NCBI GenBank assembly: GCA_028285495.1
Contig: JANQPB010000037.1
Span: 62,001 to 126,000, forward strand
Origin: Acidimicrobiales bacterium
Lineage (GTDB): Bacteria; Actinomycetota; Acidimicrobiia; Acidimicrobiales; SZUA-35
Direction: 5' to 3'
Length of the DNA: 64,000 nucleotides
Part shown: in pieces, positions 25,838 to 34,255 of the stretch
Position numbering within the stretch: the first letter of the stretch is position 1
Layout: each line of letters opens with the position of its first letter
The notes under the pieces: model-generated
What the model saw: only the letters and a program-made list of their open reading frames with translations
Told to the model about the DNA's origin: nothing
The model's database searches: none
Program-made: the position numbers and the translations under genes

Positions 25838-26506
25838 TCAGAGATCGTCGAGTCGGGTCAGCCCCGTCTTGAACGCCATCGCCACGAGCTGCGCACGATC
25901 CCGGGCGTGCAGCTTCGTCATGGCCCGGCTCACATGGGTCTTGGCCGTGAGCGGCGACAGGAACAGCGCCTCGGCGATCTCGGTGTTGGAGAGCCCCTTG
26001 CCGACCAGTCCGACGACCTCGCGCTCGCGGGCCGTGAGGTGCTGGAGCGCCTGCTCGTCGACCGGCACCGATGCGGGACGATCACCGAGGGAGGCCAGGA
26101 GCGCCCGGGTCGCGTTCGGCGTCAGCAGGGCCTCGCCCGCAGCGACGACCCGGATCGCGTCGAGAAGGACGTCGGGGTCGACCCCCTTGTCGAGGAAGCC
26201 GCTGGCCCCGGCGCTCATGGCGGCAACGACGTTCTCGTCGAGCTCGAAGGTCGTCAGCATGATCACCCGGACGCCGGCGAGGTCGTCGTCGTCGGTGATC
26301 GCCCTGGTCGTGGCGATGCCGTCCTGGCCGGGCATGCGGATGTCCATGAGCACCACGTCGGCTCGCTCGGCCCGGACGACCGGCACCGCATCGGCGCCGT
26401 CACCGGCTTCGCCGACCACCTCCAGGTCGGGGGCCGAGTCGATGATCGCCTTGAAGCCCTTGCGGATCAGGGCCTGATCGTCGACCAGCACCACTCGGAC
26501 CGTCAC
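25838..26506 (-). CDS. NarL/LuxR-type response regulator
   Basis: 222 residues. Receiver domain 1-120: acidic pocket VVLVDDQALIRKG, phosphorylated Asp in VVLMDIRMPGQDG, conserved Thr in VIMLTTFE and Lys in FLDKGVDPD. LuxR-type HTH at ~150-215: LTAREREVVGLVGKGLSN, TEIAEALFLSPLTAKTHV. Its GTG overlaps the stop of the histidine kinase by four bases. Likely binds the paired 16-base palindromes flanking this operon. Confidence 0.94.
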   Translation of the reverse strand: MTVRVVLVDDQALIRKGFKAIIDSAPDLEVVGEAGDGADAVPVVRAERADVVLMDIRMPGQDGIATTRAITDDDDLAGVRVIMLTTFELDENVVAAMSAGASGFLDKGVDPDVLLDAIRVVAAGEALLTPNATRALLASLGDRPASVPVDEQALQHLTAREREVVGLVGKGLSNTEIAEALFLSPLTAKTHVSRAMTKLHARDRAQLVAMAFKTGLTRLDDL

Positions 26507-27705
26507 TCGACGACCTCACGGTCGACCGTGGCGGGTAGCCAGGCCTCGATCGCGAACGAGCCGTCTGACTCCCCCGCCGCCAGTCGGCCGCCGTTGGCCA
26601 CGGCCCGCTCCCGCATGCCGATGAGACCGTGTCCGCCATGGCCGCCATCGCCGCCATCGCCACCATCGCCGCCGCTCGACGCCAGCGGGTTGGTGACCCG
26701 GATCACGAAGCGATCGGCCTGCCAGTCGGTGAGCAGGTCGACGGTGCCCGCACCGTGCTTCGCCGAATTGGTCAGCGCCTCCTGGACGATGCGATACGAC
26801 GCCAGCGAGACCGCCGGGGCCAGGGGCCGGGGGGCGCCGCTTCGGGTCCAGTGGACGTCGAGTCCGGCCGCTCGCATCGTCTCGACGAGATCGGGCAGCT
26901 GGTCGAGCGTCGGGAGCGACGAGGTGAGCGCCTCGTCGCCGTCCTCGTCACGGAGCACGCTCAGCAGGTCTCGCAGCTCGTCGAGCACGTTCCTGCCCGC
27001 CTCCCGTGCGGCCACGAGCGACTGCTCGGCCTCGTCCGGGTCGCTGCGCAGCAGATGGAGCGCGGCGCCGGTCTGCACGTTCATCACCGAGAGACTGTGG
27101 GCCAGGAGGTCGTGCAGCTCCCGGGCGATGGCCAACCGCTCCTCGCTCACGTGCTGGCGGGTCTCGGCCTCGCTGGCCAGGAGCGCCGACCGGAGCTCGG
27201 CCTCCGCCGACGCCTGGGCCCGCCGCCACGATCGGACGGCGTCGGCCACGCCGACGGCCAGGGCGGCCCAGGCGATGAAGATCACCGCCCGAGCATCGCC
27301 GAACTCGTCGGCCTCGCTCAGCGTCAGGCCCGTGGCGTACAGGCCGACGGCACTCGCCGCCCCGACTCCGACCGCGGGCCAACGCTCCAGCCGGACACAA
27401 ACCGTCGACAGCAGCACGAGGCTGGCGAACACCAGCACCGTCGGTCGCTCGTAGACGAGCACGAAGGCGACCGTCGACACAACGCCGATGCCGAACAGCG
27501 CCCGTGGCCACCGGCTTCGCAACGTCAGCAGCACGAAGGCGCCGATGCCGGCAAGCAGATCGGGCCAACCGCTGTCGAAGTCGTCCGGCGTTCCGTAGCT
27601 CAGGGCGAGCGAGACGCAGATGACGGCGACGGCGACGACGAGGTCGAAGCGGCGGGCGTCGGCCCTCAGCCAGGCCATGGCCGTTGCCCCCGCCGTGTCG
27701 CTCAT
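26503..27705 (-). CDS. Sensor histidine kinase (HisKA_3 type)
   Basis: 400 residues. About five membrane segments fill residues 20-160 with very short loops, so the sensor is intramembrane. Dimerisation/phosphorylation helix ERLAIARELHDLLAHSLSVM with the His in ELHD, then the ATPase domain YRIVQEALTNSAKHG. The ATP-lid region is replaced by a glycine-rich repeat SGGDGGDGGDGGHGGHG (residues ~344-359) before LIGMRERA. Such kinases with ABC-2 partners sense drugs or cell-wall stress. Overlaps both neighbours by four bases. Confidence 0.92.
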   Translation of the reverse strand: MSDTAGATAMAWLRADARRFDLVVAVAVICVSLALSYGTPDDFDSGWPDLLAGIGAFVLLTLRSRWPRALFGIGVVSTVAFVLVYERPTVLVFASLVLLSTVCVRLERWPAVGVGAASAVGLYATGLTLSEADEFGDARAVIFIAWAALAVGVADAVRSWRRAQASAEAELRSALLASEAETRQHVSEERLAIARELHDLLAHSLSVMNVQTGAALHLLRSDPDEAEQSLVAAREAGRNVLDELRDLLSVLRDEDGDEALTSSLPTLDQLPDLVETMRAAGLDVHWTRSGAPRPLAPAVSLASYRIVQEALTNSAKHGAGTVDLLTDWQADRFVIRVTNPLASSGGDGGDGGDGGHGGHGLIGMRERAVANGGRLAAGESDGSFAIEAWLPATVDREVVE

Positions 27706-28511
27706 GCGTCCCGACGGTTCACCAGCACCCCGGCGACGATGAGCAGACCGATGACCCAGGCGGCGAACACGGCGTAACCGGCGCTGCGGCTGAGCAGTTC
27801 GGGGTCGGACACTCGACTCATCATCGCAGAGCCCGCCTCGGAAGGCAGGTACTTCATGAAGGCGTCGGTGACGCTCTCGGGCAGGAGGGTCAGGAGGCCC
27901 GGGCCGATGAACACGGTGCCGAACAGCGTGCCGATCCCGCCAGCGGTCGAGCGGAGCATGAAGCCGAGGGCGACGCCGATCAGGGCGATGCCGGTGAGAT
28001 ACAGGGTCGTACCGAGGACGACCTCCCAGACCTCGGTGACGGCGACGGTGGCCTGGGAGCCGGCATAGAGCGCCTGGCCAGCGGCGACGGCGCCGGTGAC
28101 GGCCACGAGACCGACGGCGAAGACCCCGGTGGCGATCACGACGGCCTTGGCCGCGATCACCCGGCTGCGCCGACCGACGGACGCGAACGTGGTGCGGATC
28201 AGCCCGGTCGAGTACTCGCCGGCGACGAAGATCACGCCGAGGACGCCGATGATCATCTCGGTCAACCCGATGCTGCCGAGGGCGATGTCGACCGGGTCGC
28301 TCAGGAGCGCGGCCGGGCCCTCGACGTCGTCCGACTCGGCGACGGCGGAGAAGATCATGCCGAGGGCGATCGTGGCCAGACCGGCGGCGACGAGCGTGAT
28401 CGAGGTCGAGCGGACCGACCAGAACTTGATCCACTCGCTGCGGATCACGTTGGCCAGTCGGATCTTGCCCGTCCGGGGCGAGGATTCGGTGTGTGCGGTC
28501 AGCGTGGTCAT
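27702..28511 (-). CDS. ABC-2 type transporter permease
   Basis: 269 residues with six predicted membrane helices. Starts with a cytoplasmic VIRSEWIKFWSVRST, the usual ABC-2 permease opening, then helices around TLVAAGLATIALGMIFSAV, MIIGVLGVIFVAGEY, and GYAVFAAWVIGLLIVAGV. The segment ISGEYSTGLIRTT-like (here AGEYSTGLIRTTFAS) is a family hallmark. Partner of the ATPase gene it overlaps by four bases. Together they probably export a drug or lipid. Confidence 0.92.
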   Translation of the reverse strand: MTTLTAHTESSPRTGKIRLANVIRSEWIKFWSVRSTSITLVAAGLATIALGMIFSAVAESDDVEGPAALLSDPVDIALGSIGLTEMIIGVLGVIFVAGEYSTGLIRTTFASVGRRSRVIAAKAVVIATGVFAVGLVAVTGAVAAGQALYAGSQATVAVTEVWEVVLGTTLYLTGIALIGVALGFMLRSTAGGIGTLFGTVFIGPGLLTLLPESVTDAFMKYLPSEAGSAMMSRVSDPELLSRSAGYAVFAAWVIGLLIVAGVLVNRRDA

Positions 28512-29431
28512 CCGGCGGCCACCTTGTTGGGGGCACCGTGGTACTGCACGGCGTCGGCGGTCAGGGACATGAACACGTCCTCGAGCGAGCGCTGCTCGGG
28601 GACGAGGGCGGTGAGGGCGATGCCGTTGTCGCGGGCGACGGCGCCGATGTCGCCCGGGTCCAGGCCGCTGACGCTGACCGTCTCTCGGTCGTCCGAGACG
28701 ATGTCGACCCCATCGGCCCGCAGCAGGCCGACCAGGTCGTCGAGCCGATCGGCCCGAACGTGGGTCTTCTCGCCGGCGGCCATGACCCGGAGCTCGTCGA
28801 CCGAGATGTCCTCGATCAGGCGCCCCTGGCCGATGATCACGAAGTGCTCGGCCATGAGCTCCATCTCGCTCATCAGGTGCGACGACACGAACACGGTCCG
28901 GCCGTCCCTGGCGAGATCCTGGAGCAGGTGACGGATCCAGAGGATGCCCTCGGGGTCGAGGCCGTTGACCGGCTCGTCGAGCATCACGACCTCGGGATCG
29001 CCGAGCAGGGCGGCGGCGATACCGAGCCGCTGGCCCATACCGAGCGAGAAGCCGCCGGAGCGACGCCGACCGACCTCGCCGAGACCGACGATCTCCAGCA
29101 CCTCGTCGACCCGGGAGGTCGGGATCCCGTTCGTGACGGCGAGGGCCCGCAGGTGGTCGAAGGCCGACCGCGTCGGGTGAACGGCACCGGCGTCGAGCAG
29201 GAAGCCGAGCGAGGTGAGCGGCCGGTCGTGCCGGCTCAGCGCCCGCCCGCCGACCGTGGCGGTTCCCGCGGTCGGGGCGTCGAGGCCGAGGATCATCCGC
29301 ATCGTGGTCGACTTGCCCGACCCGTTCGGGCCGAGGAAACCGGTCACGATGCCAGGCTGCACGGCGAAGGTGAGGTCGTCGACGGCGGTGAAGCTGCCGT
29401 AGCGCTTGGTGAGGTTGGCGACTTCGATCAT
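28508..29431 (-). CDS. ABC transporter ATP-binding protein
   Basis: 307 residues, first gene of the four-gene operon. Walker A GPNGSGKST, signature FSLGMGQRLGIAAALL (a drug-exporter variant of LSGGQ), Walker B VVMLDEPVNGLDPEG and the switch His in FVSSHLMSE. The C-terminal ~80 residues (after SVDELR) are the extension of DrrA/NatA-like exporters. ATG at 29431 with GGAGAG directly upstream. The 16-base palindrome lies 58 bases upstream. Confidence 0.93.
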   Translation of the reverse strand: MIEVANLTKRYGSFTAVDDLTFAVQPGIVTGFLGPNGSGKSTTMRMILGLDAPTAGTATVGGRALSRHDRPLTSLGFLLDAGAVHPTRSAFDHLRALAVTNGIPTSRVDEVLEIVGLGEVGRRRSGGFSLGMGQRLGIAAALLGDPEVVMLDEPVNGLDPEGILWIRHLLQDLARDGRTVFVSSHLMSEMELMAEHFVIIGQGRLIEDISVDELRVMAAGEKTHVRADRLDDLVGLLRADGVDIVSDDRETVSVSGLDPGDIGAVARDNGIALTALVPEQRSLEDVFMSLTADAVQYHGAPNKVAAG

Positions 29432-29488
29432 CTCTCCATCATCCCGAATCACACCGTCGCCGAATCCCTCAGGGGAAGTGTTCGCGAC

Positions 29489-29504
29489 TACTCCCCGGGG
29501 AGTA
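29489..29504. promoter_or_regulatory. 16-bp perfect palindrome, operon copy
   Basis: TACTCCCCGGGGAGTA upstream of the ABC ATPase gene, identical to the copy at 25788. On the minus strand the shared block continues as GCGAA and then GGATTC, the latter about 20 bases beyond the palindrome and possibly a -10 box. Supports autoregulation of the operon by its response regulator. Confidence 0.7.
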
Positions 29505-29828
29505 CCGGCCGCCGTTCCGACCGCCGAAGGTGACGGCCCGGTCGCCGACCCGAGCGGCCATCGCCGCACCATCGCGGTGCAACCCGTTCGAGGCCGCGGC
29601 GGTGATCAGCACGTCGCCGTCGACCGCCCCCGATGCCGCCACCGCAGGGGCGGCTGCCGTCGGCGCCGACGGGCCCGTCAGCGCGGACCTCATCGGCGAC
29701 GTCGCCCGTGGCGGCCGCGCTCCTGGCGTCGCTCGGCGAGACCCGCGAGGCGGGCTGCGCACCGGCGAGGGCGAGAGCGCAGCCGGGCTCCGTGATCCGC
29801 CGCTTCCTGCCGGGGGCGGGTGCGGCCC
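29505..29828. other. Intergenic region, no clear gene
   Basis: Lies between the operon palindrome and the TetR stop. On the minus strand, about 29520-29690 reads like good protein (VDGDVLITAAASNGLHRDG, then GDRAVTFGGRNGGRY) with normal codon use, but it has no start context and would run into the palindrome. It may be the tail of a lost gene. No other signal seen. Confidence 0.3.
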
Positions 29829-30686
29829 TCAGCCGGGTCGGTCCGTCGGCTGGTCGCCGTGTCGGCGAGCGTGCGCCTCGGCCGACGCCCGCAGCTCTCG
29901 GATCTCGTCGATCGCCGCTCGGATTCGCCGATCGCCCCAGTCGTCGGCTGACCCGGGTTCGAGGTGCGAGAGGACGACCTGGACCAGCGCGAGGGCCGGT
30001 GTCGACCAGGCGGCTCGCCGGGTGGTTCCGAACGGTGCGATGCGCCAGCTCGGCGTCACGAGCCCGGGGTCCGAGGTCGCCCGAATCACGAGGCCGGTCA
30101 TCGTGGAGCTGAGACTCGTCGCCAGTTGGTCGTAGGCGTCGGGAGCGTCTCGACCATCGCCGCCCCCATCGAAGTCGACCGGGCGGTAGCCCCAGAGCTC
30201 GGCCAGGCGCCGGAACGACGCAGCCCGAACGGCGCCGAATCGTTCCTCGGAGCGCCTGAGCGTCGAGGCGATGGTGGTTCGCAGCTCGCCGTCCGGCAGC
30301 CCGAGGAGGGTGGCCTGCAGGGCGATGTGCGTTCGCCAGTGTGGTGACGTGTGCACGTCTTCGACGTCCGCCTGCGCCGACACCCGAAGCACCTCGACCA
30401 CGACGTCGGTCCGATCCTGGGCCGCGCTCACATCGCTCGGGCGAGGCAGCATCTCGGAGAGCGTCTCGACGATCAGCTCGTCGGTCGTGCCCCATCCGCT
30501 GCCCAGACCCGACGCGCGCGCCAACTCGACCAGGAGATCGGCGATGAACAGGTCCTTGTACGGCCAGCGTCGGTAGGCGGATGTCCGGGCGACGCCGGCA
30601 GCCTCGATCACCTCGTCGAGGCGGATGTGATCGAGGCTGACGGTGAGACCGTGCAGCGTCACCATCTCGACGGCGGCGGCCAGCAT
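29829..30686 (-). CDS. TetR family regulator with uncertain start
   Basis: 285 residues from the ATG at 30686. The HTH is at ~18-45: LDHIRLDEVIEAAGVARTSAYRRW, shortened here to the core EVIEAAGVARTSAYRRW, followed by PYKDLFIADLL. The long C-terminal domain is unlike small TetR proteins. Coding-like sequence continues upstream in frame (SDSETEQRM) for ~28 codons, but with no ATG, GTG or TTG downstream of the strong promoter at 30777-30805, so either the short form is used, or an unusual start, or a sequence error exists. Ends with a basic/acidic tail. Confidence 0.72.
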   Translation of the reverse strand: MLAAAVEMVTLHGLTVSLDHIRLDEVIEAAGVARTSAYRRWPYKDLFIADLLVELARASGLGSGWGTTDELIVETLSEMLPRPSDVSAAQDRTDVVVEVLRVSAQADVEDVHTSPHWRTHIALQATLLGLPDGELRTTIASTLRRSEERFGAVRAASFRRLAELWGYRPVDFDGGGDGRDAPDAYDQLATSLSSTMTGLVIRATSDPGLVTPSWRIAPFGTTRRAAWSTPALALVQVVLSHLEPGSADDWGDRRIRAAIDEIRELRASAEAHARRHGDQPTDRPG

Positions 30687-30776
30687 CCGCTGCTCGGTCT
30701 CGCTGTCGCTGAGCCGTCGTCGGCTTGCTCCGGTCAGGGGGTTGCGTTCCGTCGAGATTGGCGTAGTGTAACATGG

Positions 30777-30805
30777 TATATAGAACTCCAAGTACCAACG
30801 TCCAA
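30777..30805 (-). promoter_or_regulatory. Strong sigma-70-type promoter for the TetR gene
   Basis: On the minus strand TTGGAC (30805-30800), a 17-base spacer and TATATA (30782-30777) form a near-consensus housekeeping promoter, striking in such GC-rich DNA. Transcription should begin near 30770, about 84 bases before the annotated ATG. An ATG at 30774 is out of frame and too close to the -10 box to be used. Confidence 0.65.
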
Positions 30806-30830
30806 ACCCGCAGGCCGTCCTGATGCACAA

Positions 30831-31200
30831 CTCGACGGCGACGCCCTCCTGGCCTGGGCGGACGAGAACCGCATCGGACTGATCCTGCTCGACGAGGCAC
30901 CCATCTTCGCCGGGCTCGCCCTGCTCGCAGCAGCGGCGGTGGCCAGGAGTGCCGTCGACCCTCCCCGACGCGAGCGGCTCAACCCCGTCGTCGCGCTCGC
31001 CATGCTCACGACGATCGGCACGCCATTCGGACGAGCACCGGTCGTCATCGGCCTGGTTGCCGCTGCGGCGGCGGTCGCCGCGTCGTACCCCGAAGCACTC
31101 GGACCCGAGGCGACACTCGCCGTGCGACTCGTGTTCGTCGCCTGGATCCTCGTTCTCGCCGTCGAGCTCCCCGCCCCTCGGGGCCGCACCCACCGGCCAC
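30831..31200 (+). pseudogene. Membrane-protein fragment without start or own stop
   Basis: This frame has strong third-position G/C bias and three hydrophobic helices: FAGLALLAAAAVARSA, VVIGLVAAAAAVAAS, and VRLVFVAWILVLAV, with NPVVALAMLTTIGTPFGR between them. It opens with DGDALLAWADENRIG but no ATG, GTG or TTG start is found, and after ELPAPRG it dissolves into Arg/His/Pro-rich shadow sequence. I read it as a decayed small membrane protein. Unknown family. Confidence 0.35.
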
Positions 31201-31233
31201 CAACGCACGGTCGGCCGCACCGGAGGCAACCCG

Positions 31234-31755
31234 ATGACCGACGAGTCCACGAAGCGGACGACCAGACCGATCGGCGAGGCAGCCGCTGCGTTCCTCGCGT
31301 CCGAACGCATCGCCGTCACCGGCGTCTCACGATCGGGCCGGAACCACAGCGGGAACCCGATCTACCTGCGACTCCGCGATCGCGGCTACCGCGTCTTCGC
31401 CGTGAACCCGAACGCCGACACCGTCGAGGACGACCCATGCTTCCCCGACCTGGCGTCGATCCCGGGCGGCGTCGACGCCGTCGTCATCGCAACCGATCCA
31501 CGACACGCCGAGACGACGATCCGCGAGTGCATCGACCTCGGCGTCACGCACGTGTGGATGCACCACGGACCATCGGCAACAAGCGTCTCACCCACCGCGG
31601 CCGCGCTCGGCCGCGACCACGAACTCAGCGTCATCGACGGCGGCTGCCCACTCATGTTCGGACCGACCGCAGACATCGGCCACACGTGCCTCCGCACCGT
31701 CCTCACCCTGGTCGGCAGAGTCCCCCGCCGCATCGAACACCACCCCGACCACTGA
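31234..31755 (+). CDS. CoA-binding domain protein (YccU-like)
   Basis: 173 residues. GGAGG sits eight bases before the ATG. A Rossmann-type CoA-binding fold: RIAVTGVSRSGRNHSGNPI at ~26-44, then RVFAVNPNADTVEDDPCF and DAVVIATDPRHAETTIREC, ending in DGGCPLMFGPTADIGH, a family hallmark. Such proteins resemble the CoA-binding part of succinyl-CoA synthetase and lack catalytic parts. Stands alone between decayed sequence and a TetR gene. Confidence 0.88.
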   Translation: MTDESTKRTTRPIGEAAAAFLASERIAVTGVSRSGRNHSGNPIYLRLRDRGYRVFAVNPNADTVEDDPCFPDLASIPGGVDAVVIATDPRHAETTIRECIDLGVTHVWMHHGPSATSVSPTAAALGRDHELSVIDGGCPLMFGPTADIGHTCLRTVLTLVGRVPRRIEHHPDH

Positions 31756-32206
31756 CTCCCGGCCCCCTCCCCCGCACGACGTCGATGTCGACCTCGCCAT
31801 GGTGTCCCCGCCGTCCGACGACCGCGTCGTCGCCAGCCGGAACACCACCGCCGAGCGCATCGTGGGCGTGCGGCTGGCGGCGCTCGGTCAGGCGGCCATG
31901 CCCGTCCACGAAGGTGCGTACGACGCTCGACCCGATCGGCGGCTGCGCCGGTGCGGCGGTGAGGGCGCTCGGATCCCGAACCTGTCAGCGCCGGTCGCCG
32001 CCGGACCCTCGGCGCCTGTGTCAGCGGCGACTGGCCGCGACCCCGACCGCGTTGCCCTCGCACGGACGATGCCCGCCGCACACGTCCCCCTGGTCAACGA
32101 GCCGCTCGCCTGATGGGAGCGCCGGGTCCGGCGGACCAGATCGTTGAGCGCCGAGGGTGGCCGCACGACCGAGTGCCGAGTTGCGGCAACGCCGGCGACG
32201 AGCGGG
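31756..32206. other. Intergenic region, possible gene remnant
   Basis: No complete gene recognised. The plus frame from about 31776 reads DVDVDLAMVSPPSDDRVVAS and then ERIVGVRLAALGQAAMPVHE, which looks protein-like with normal codon use, but becomes Arg-rich nonsense by 31950. It may be the eroded end of a former gene. Confidence 0.3.
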
Positions 32207-32779
32207 TCAAACGGCTCTCGGCCGCTGTGCGAGGTAGCTCTCGACGATGGTGTCGATGAGGGCATCGGTAATCGGCTTGCGGATGAAGAAGCGTTGCATG
32301 AAGAGCGGTCCGACCAGTTGGGCATGGGCGATGTCGAAGTCGGGTCGCGGGTCGCCGAGGAGGTCGCGGATGAGGTTGTTGCGGTAGCGGCCATTGGCGG
32401 TGAGGGTGTCGGCCGCTCGCTCGTCGCGCTCCGCGATCTCTGCCTGGGCGACGATGATCGTGCCCGCAGGTGACTCGAGGACGTCGCGGAGCTGACCCAG
32501 ATAGGTCCGCAGGTCGGTCTCGGGGTCACCGGTGCGATGCAGGGCGCTGTCCTGCCGGTCCAGACTCATGGCGTCGGCGATGATGGCGTCGGCGTCGGGC
32601 CAGTGCCGATAGATCGTCGATCGGGCGACTCCGGACATCTCGACCAGTCGGGTGGGTGTGACCGCGGATTGGCCGTCAGACACGATGAGCATGCGTGCTG
32701 CTTGGAGGACGAGGTCCCGGGTCTGGCCGGGCCGCGGGTCTTCTCGGCGTGGGTGCCCGGCCGCGTCGTTGTCTGCCAT
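32207..32779 (-). CDS. TetR family regulator of the ferric-reductase-like operon
   Basis: 190 residues. HTH at ~40-62: PTRLVEMSGVARSTIYRHWP, followed by DADAIIADAMSL; C-terminal half is short and helical, TetR_C_11-like (GPLFMQRFFIRKPITDALI). Divergent from the flavoprotein operon starting at 32900, with a palindrome GGACACAGTGTCC inside the promoter between them. It most likely represses that operon and itself. ATG at 32779. Confidence 0.9.
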   Translation of the reverse strand: MADNDAAGHPRREDPRPGQTRDLVLQAARMLIVSDGQSAVTPTRLVEMSGVARSTIYRHWPDADAIIADAMSLDRQDSALHRTGDPETDLRTYLGQLRDVLESPAGTIIVAQAEIAERDERAADTLTANGRYRNNLIRDLLGDPRPDFDIAHAQLVGPLFMQRFFIRKPITDALIDTIVESYLAQRPRAV

Positions 32780-32808
32780 GCGAGCTCGAGCATACCCGAC
32801 CCCGTGTC

Positions 32809-32852
32809 TTGTAATCGGACACAGTGTCCTATAGCGTGACGCTTTGTCCGAT
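32809..32852 (+). promoter_or_regulatory. Promoter with embedded TetR operator
   Basis: TTGTAA (32809-32814) and TATAGC (32830-32835) form -35/-10 boxes with a short 15-base spacer. The spacer holds the perfect palindrome GGACAC-A-GTGTCC (32817-32829). A third half-site TTGTCCGAT (32844-32852) mirrors ATCGGACA at 32814-32821. An operator in the spacer would block RNA polymerase directly, as expected for a TetR repressor. Confidence 0.6.
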
Positions 32853-32899
32853 ACGGCTCGACGGGACCGCCGTCGCCCCATTGCCCAGGAGGCAGCCCG

Positions 32900-34243
32900 A
32901 TGGCCGCGAGCACCGCACCCGAGTACAGGATCTGGGGGCTTCGAGGCGGCCTCGGTCGAGGCCCCTTCGTCGTCGCCTACGCTGCGCTGTGCCTCCTGCC
33001 GCTGGTCGTCGGACGACTCGCCCGCGACGGATCGGCCGGCTTCCGGGCCGACCTCGGCGCCGGGCTCGGGATGGCGGCCTACACCATGCTGCTGGTCGGG
33101 TTCTTCCTGTCCGGGCGGTTCCAACCCATCTCGGGACGGGCCGGTCTCGACGCCATCTTGGGCATGCACCGCATCCTGGGCTTCGCCGCGACCGCCTTGA
33201 TCGTGGCCCACATCGCAGTCGTCCGATCGACCGAGACCGGTGACGCCGGGCCGGCTGCGTTCGTCGCCGTGGCCGTGTTGGTCTTGATCATCGTCTTGGC
33301 CCGGATCCGGTCCAGGGTCGGGATGCGCTACGAGCATTGGCGGCTCTCCCATGGGCTCGGGGCGGTCATCGTGGCCGTCGCCGGTTTCGCCCACGCCACC
33401 GGCGACGGGTTCTACGGCTCCACCACCACACTGCGCCTGTACTGGGGAGTGCTGGTGCTCGGGGCGGTCGCATCGCTGCTCGTCGTGCACGTGGCTCGGC
33501 CCGCCGGTCGGATGCGACAGCCCTACCAGATCACCGACGTGACCAGGGTGGCAGCCGAGACCTGGCGGGTCGGGCTCCGGCCCACCGCCGGCGAGGCGCT
33601 CCGCTTCGAGCCAGGCCAGTACGCATTCCTGTCCCGACACCGACAGCCCTTCATGGGCTCCGGGCACCCGTTCTCGTTCTCCTCGGCCCCCGCGCAACGA
33701 CCGCGGGTGGAGTTCACCATCAAGGAGAACGGCGACTTCACCAGCACCATCGGCCAGGTCGAACCCGGGACCGAAGTCCACCTCGACGGCCCCTACGGCT
33801 ACCTCAGCCCTGCCCGCTACCACGGACCTCAGGTCGATCACGGTGGGCTGGTCCTCATCGCCGGTGGCGTCGGGATCGCACCGATGATGTCGATACTCCG
33901 TCAGGGCGCCAACGACGGGCGAACCAAACCCGTGCTCTTGCTCTACGCCGCCAACGAACTCGACGATCTGGCCTACCGCGACGAGCTCGAAGCCATGCGA
34001 AACCAGCTCGACCTGACCGTTCGCTACATCCTGTCCAATCCACCCGATGGATGGGAGGGCGACGTCGGCCGCATCGACGAGGCCTACCTTCGCACCAACC
34101 TCGAACCGATCGCCGGCCAGAACCGCCTCTATTTCGTGTGCGGCTCCACCGGGATGCTCGACGCCGTTCTCGCCGGCCTCGACCGAGCCGAGGTCGCCCC
34201 GCCCCACATGATCCATGCCGAGAACTTCTCGGTCTACGACTAG
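32900..34243 (+). CDS. Ferric-reductase-like transmembrane flavoprotein (FRD + FNR)
   Basis: 447 residues. Strong AGGAGG seven bases before the ATG. Residues ~20-200 have six membrane helices with four His at 90, 104, 151 and 165: two pairs 14 apart, the bis-haem pattern of ferric reductases and NADPH oxidases. Residues ~205-447 are a ferredoxin-reductase module: FEPGQYAFL, FAD motif GHPFSFSSAP, then NAD(P) site LIAGGVGIAPMM and YFVCGSTGMLDAV. It moves electrons from cytosolic NAD(P)H across the membrane to an outside acceptor (metal, quinone or O2). First gene of a four-gene operon. Confidence 0.92.
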   Translation: MAASTAPEYRIWGLRGGLGRGPFVVAYAALCLLPLVVGRLARDGSAGFRADLGAGLGMAAYTMLLVGFFLSGRFQPISGRAGLDAILGMHRILGFAATALIVAHIAVVRSTETGDAGPAAFVAVAVLVLIIVLARIRSRVGMRYEHWRLSHGLGAVIVAVAGFAHATGDGFYGSTTTLRLYWGVLVLGAVASLLVVHVARPAGRMRQPYQITDVTRVAAETWRVGLRPTAGEALRFEPGQYAFLSRHRQPFMGSGHPFSFSSAPAQRPRVEFTIKENGDFTSTIGQVEPGTEVHLDGPYGYLSPARYHGPQVDHGGLVLIAGGVGIAPMMSILRQGANDGRTKPVLLLYAANELDDLAYRDELEAMRNQLDLTVRYILSNPPDGWEGDVGRIDEAYLRTNLEPIAGQNRLYFVCGSTGMLDAVLAGLDRAEVAPPHMIHAENFSVYD

Positions 34244-34255
34244 GACGTCCTCCCG

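Noticed and set aside
26635..26690. Possible CRISPR or tandem DNA repeat
   Set aside because: The repetition is a short codon repeat (Gly-Gly-Asp/His) inside the histidine kinase, without spacers.
30774..30800. Leaderless start at the ATG overlapping the TetR promoter
   Set aside because: That ATG is out of frame with the TetR domain and only two bases beyond the -10 box, so it lies before the expected transcript start.
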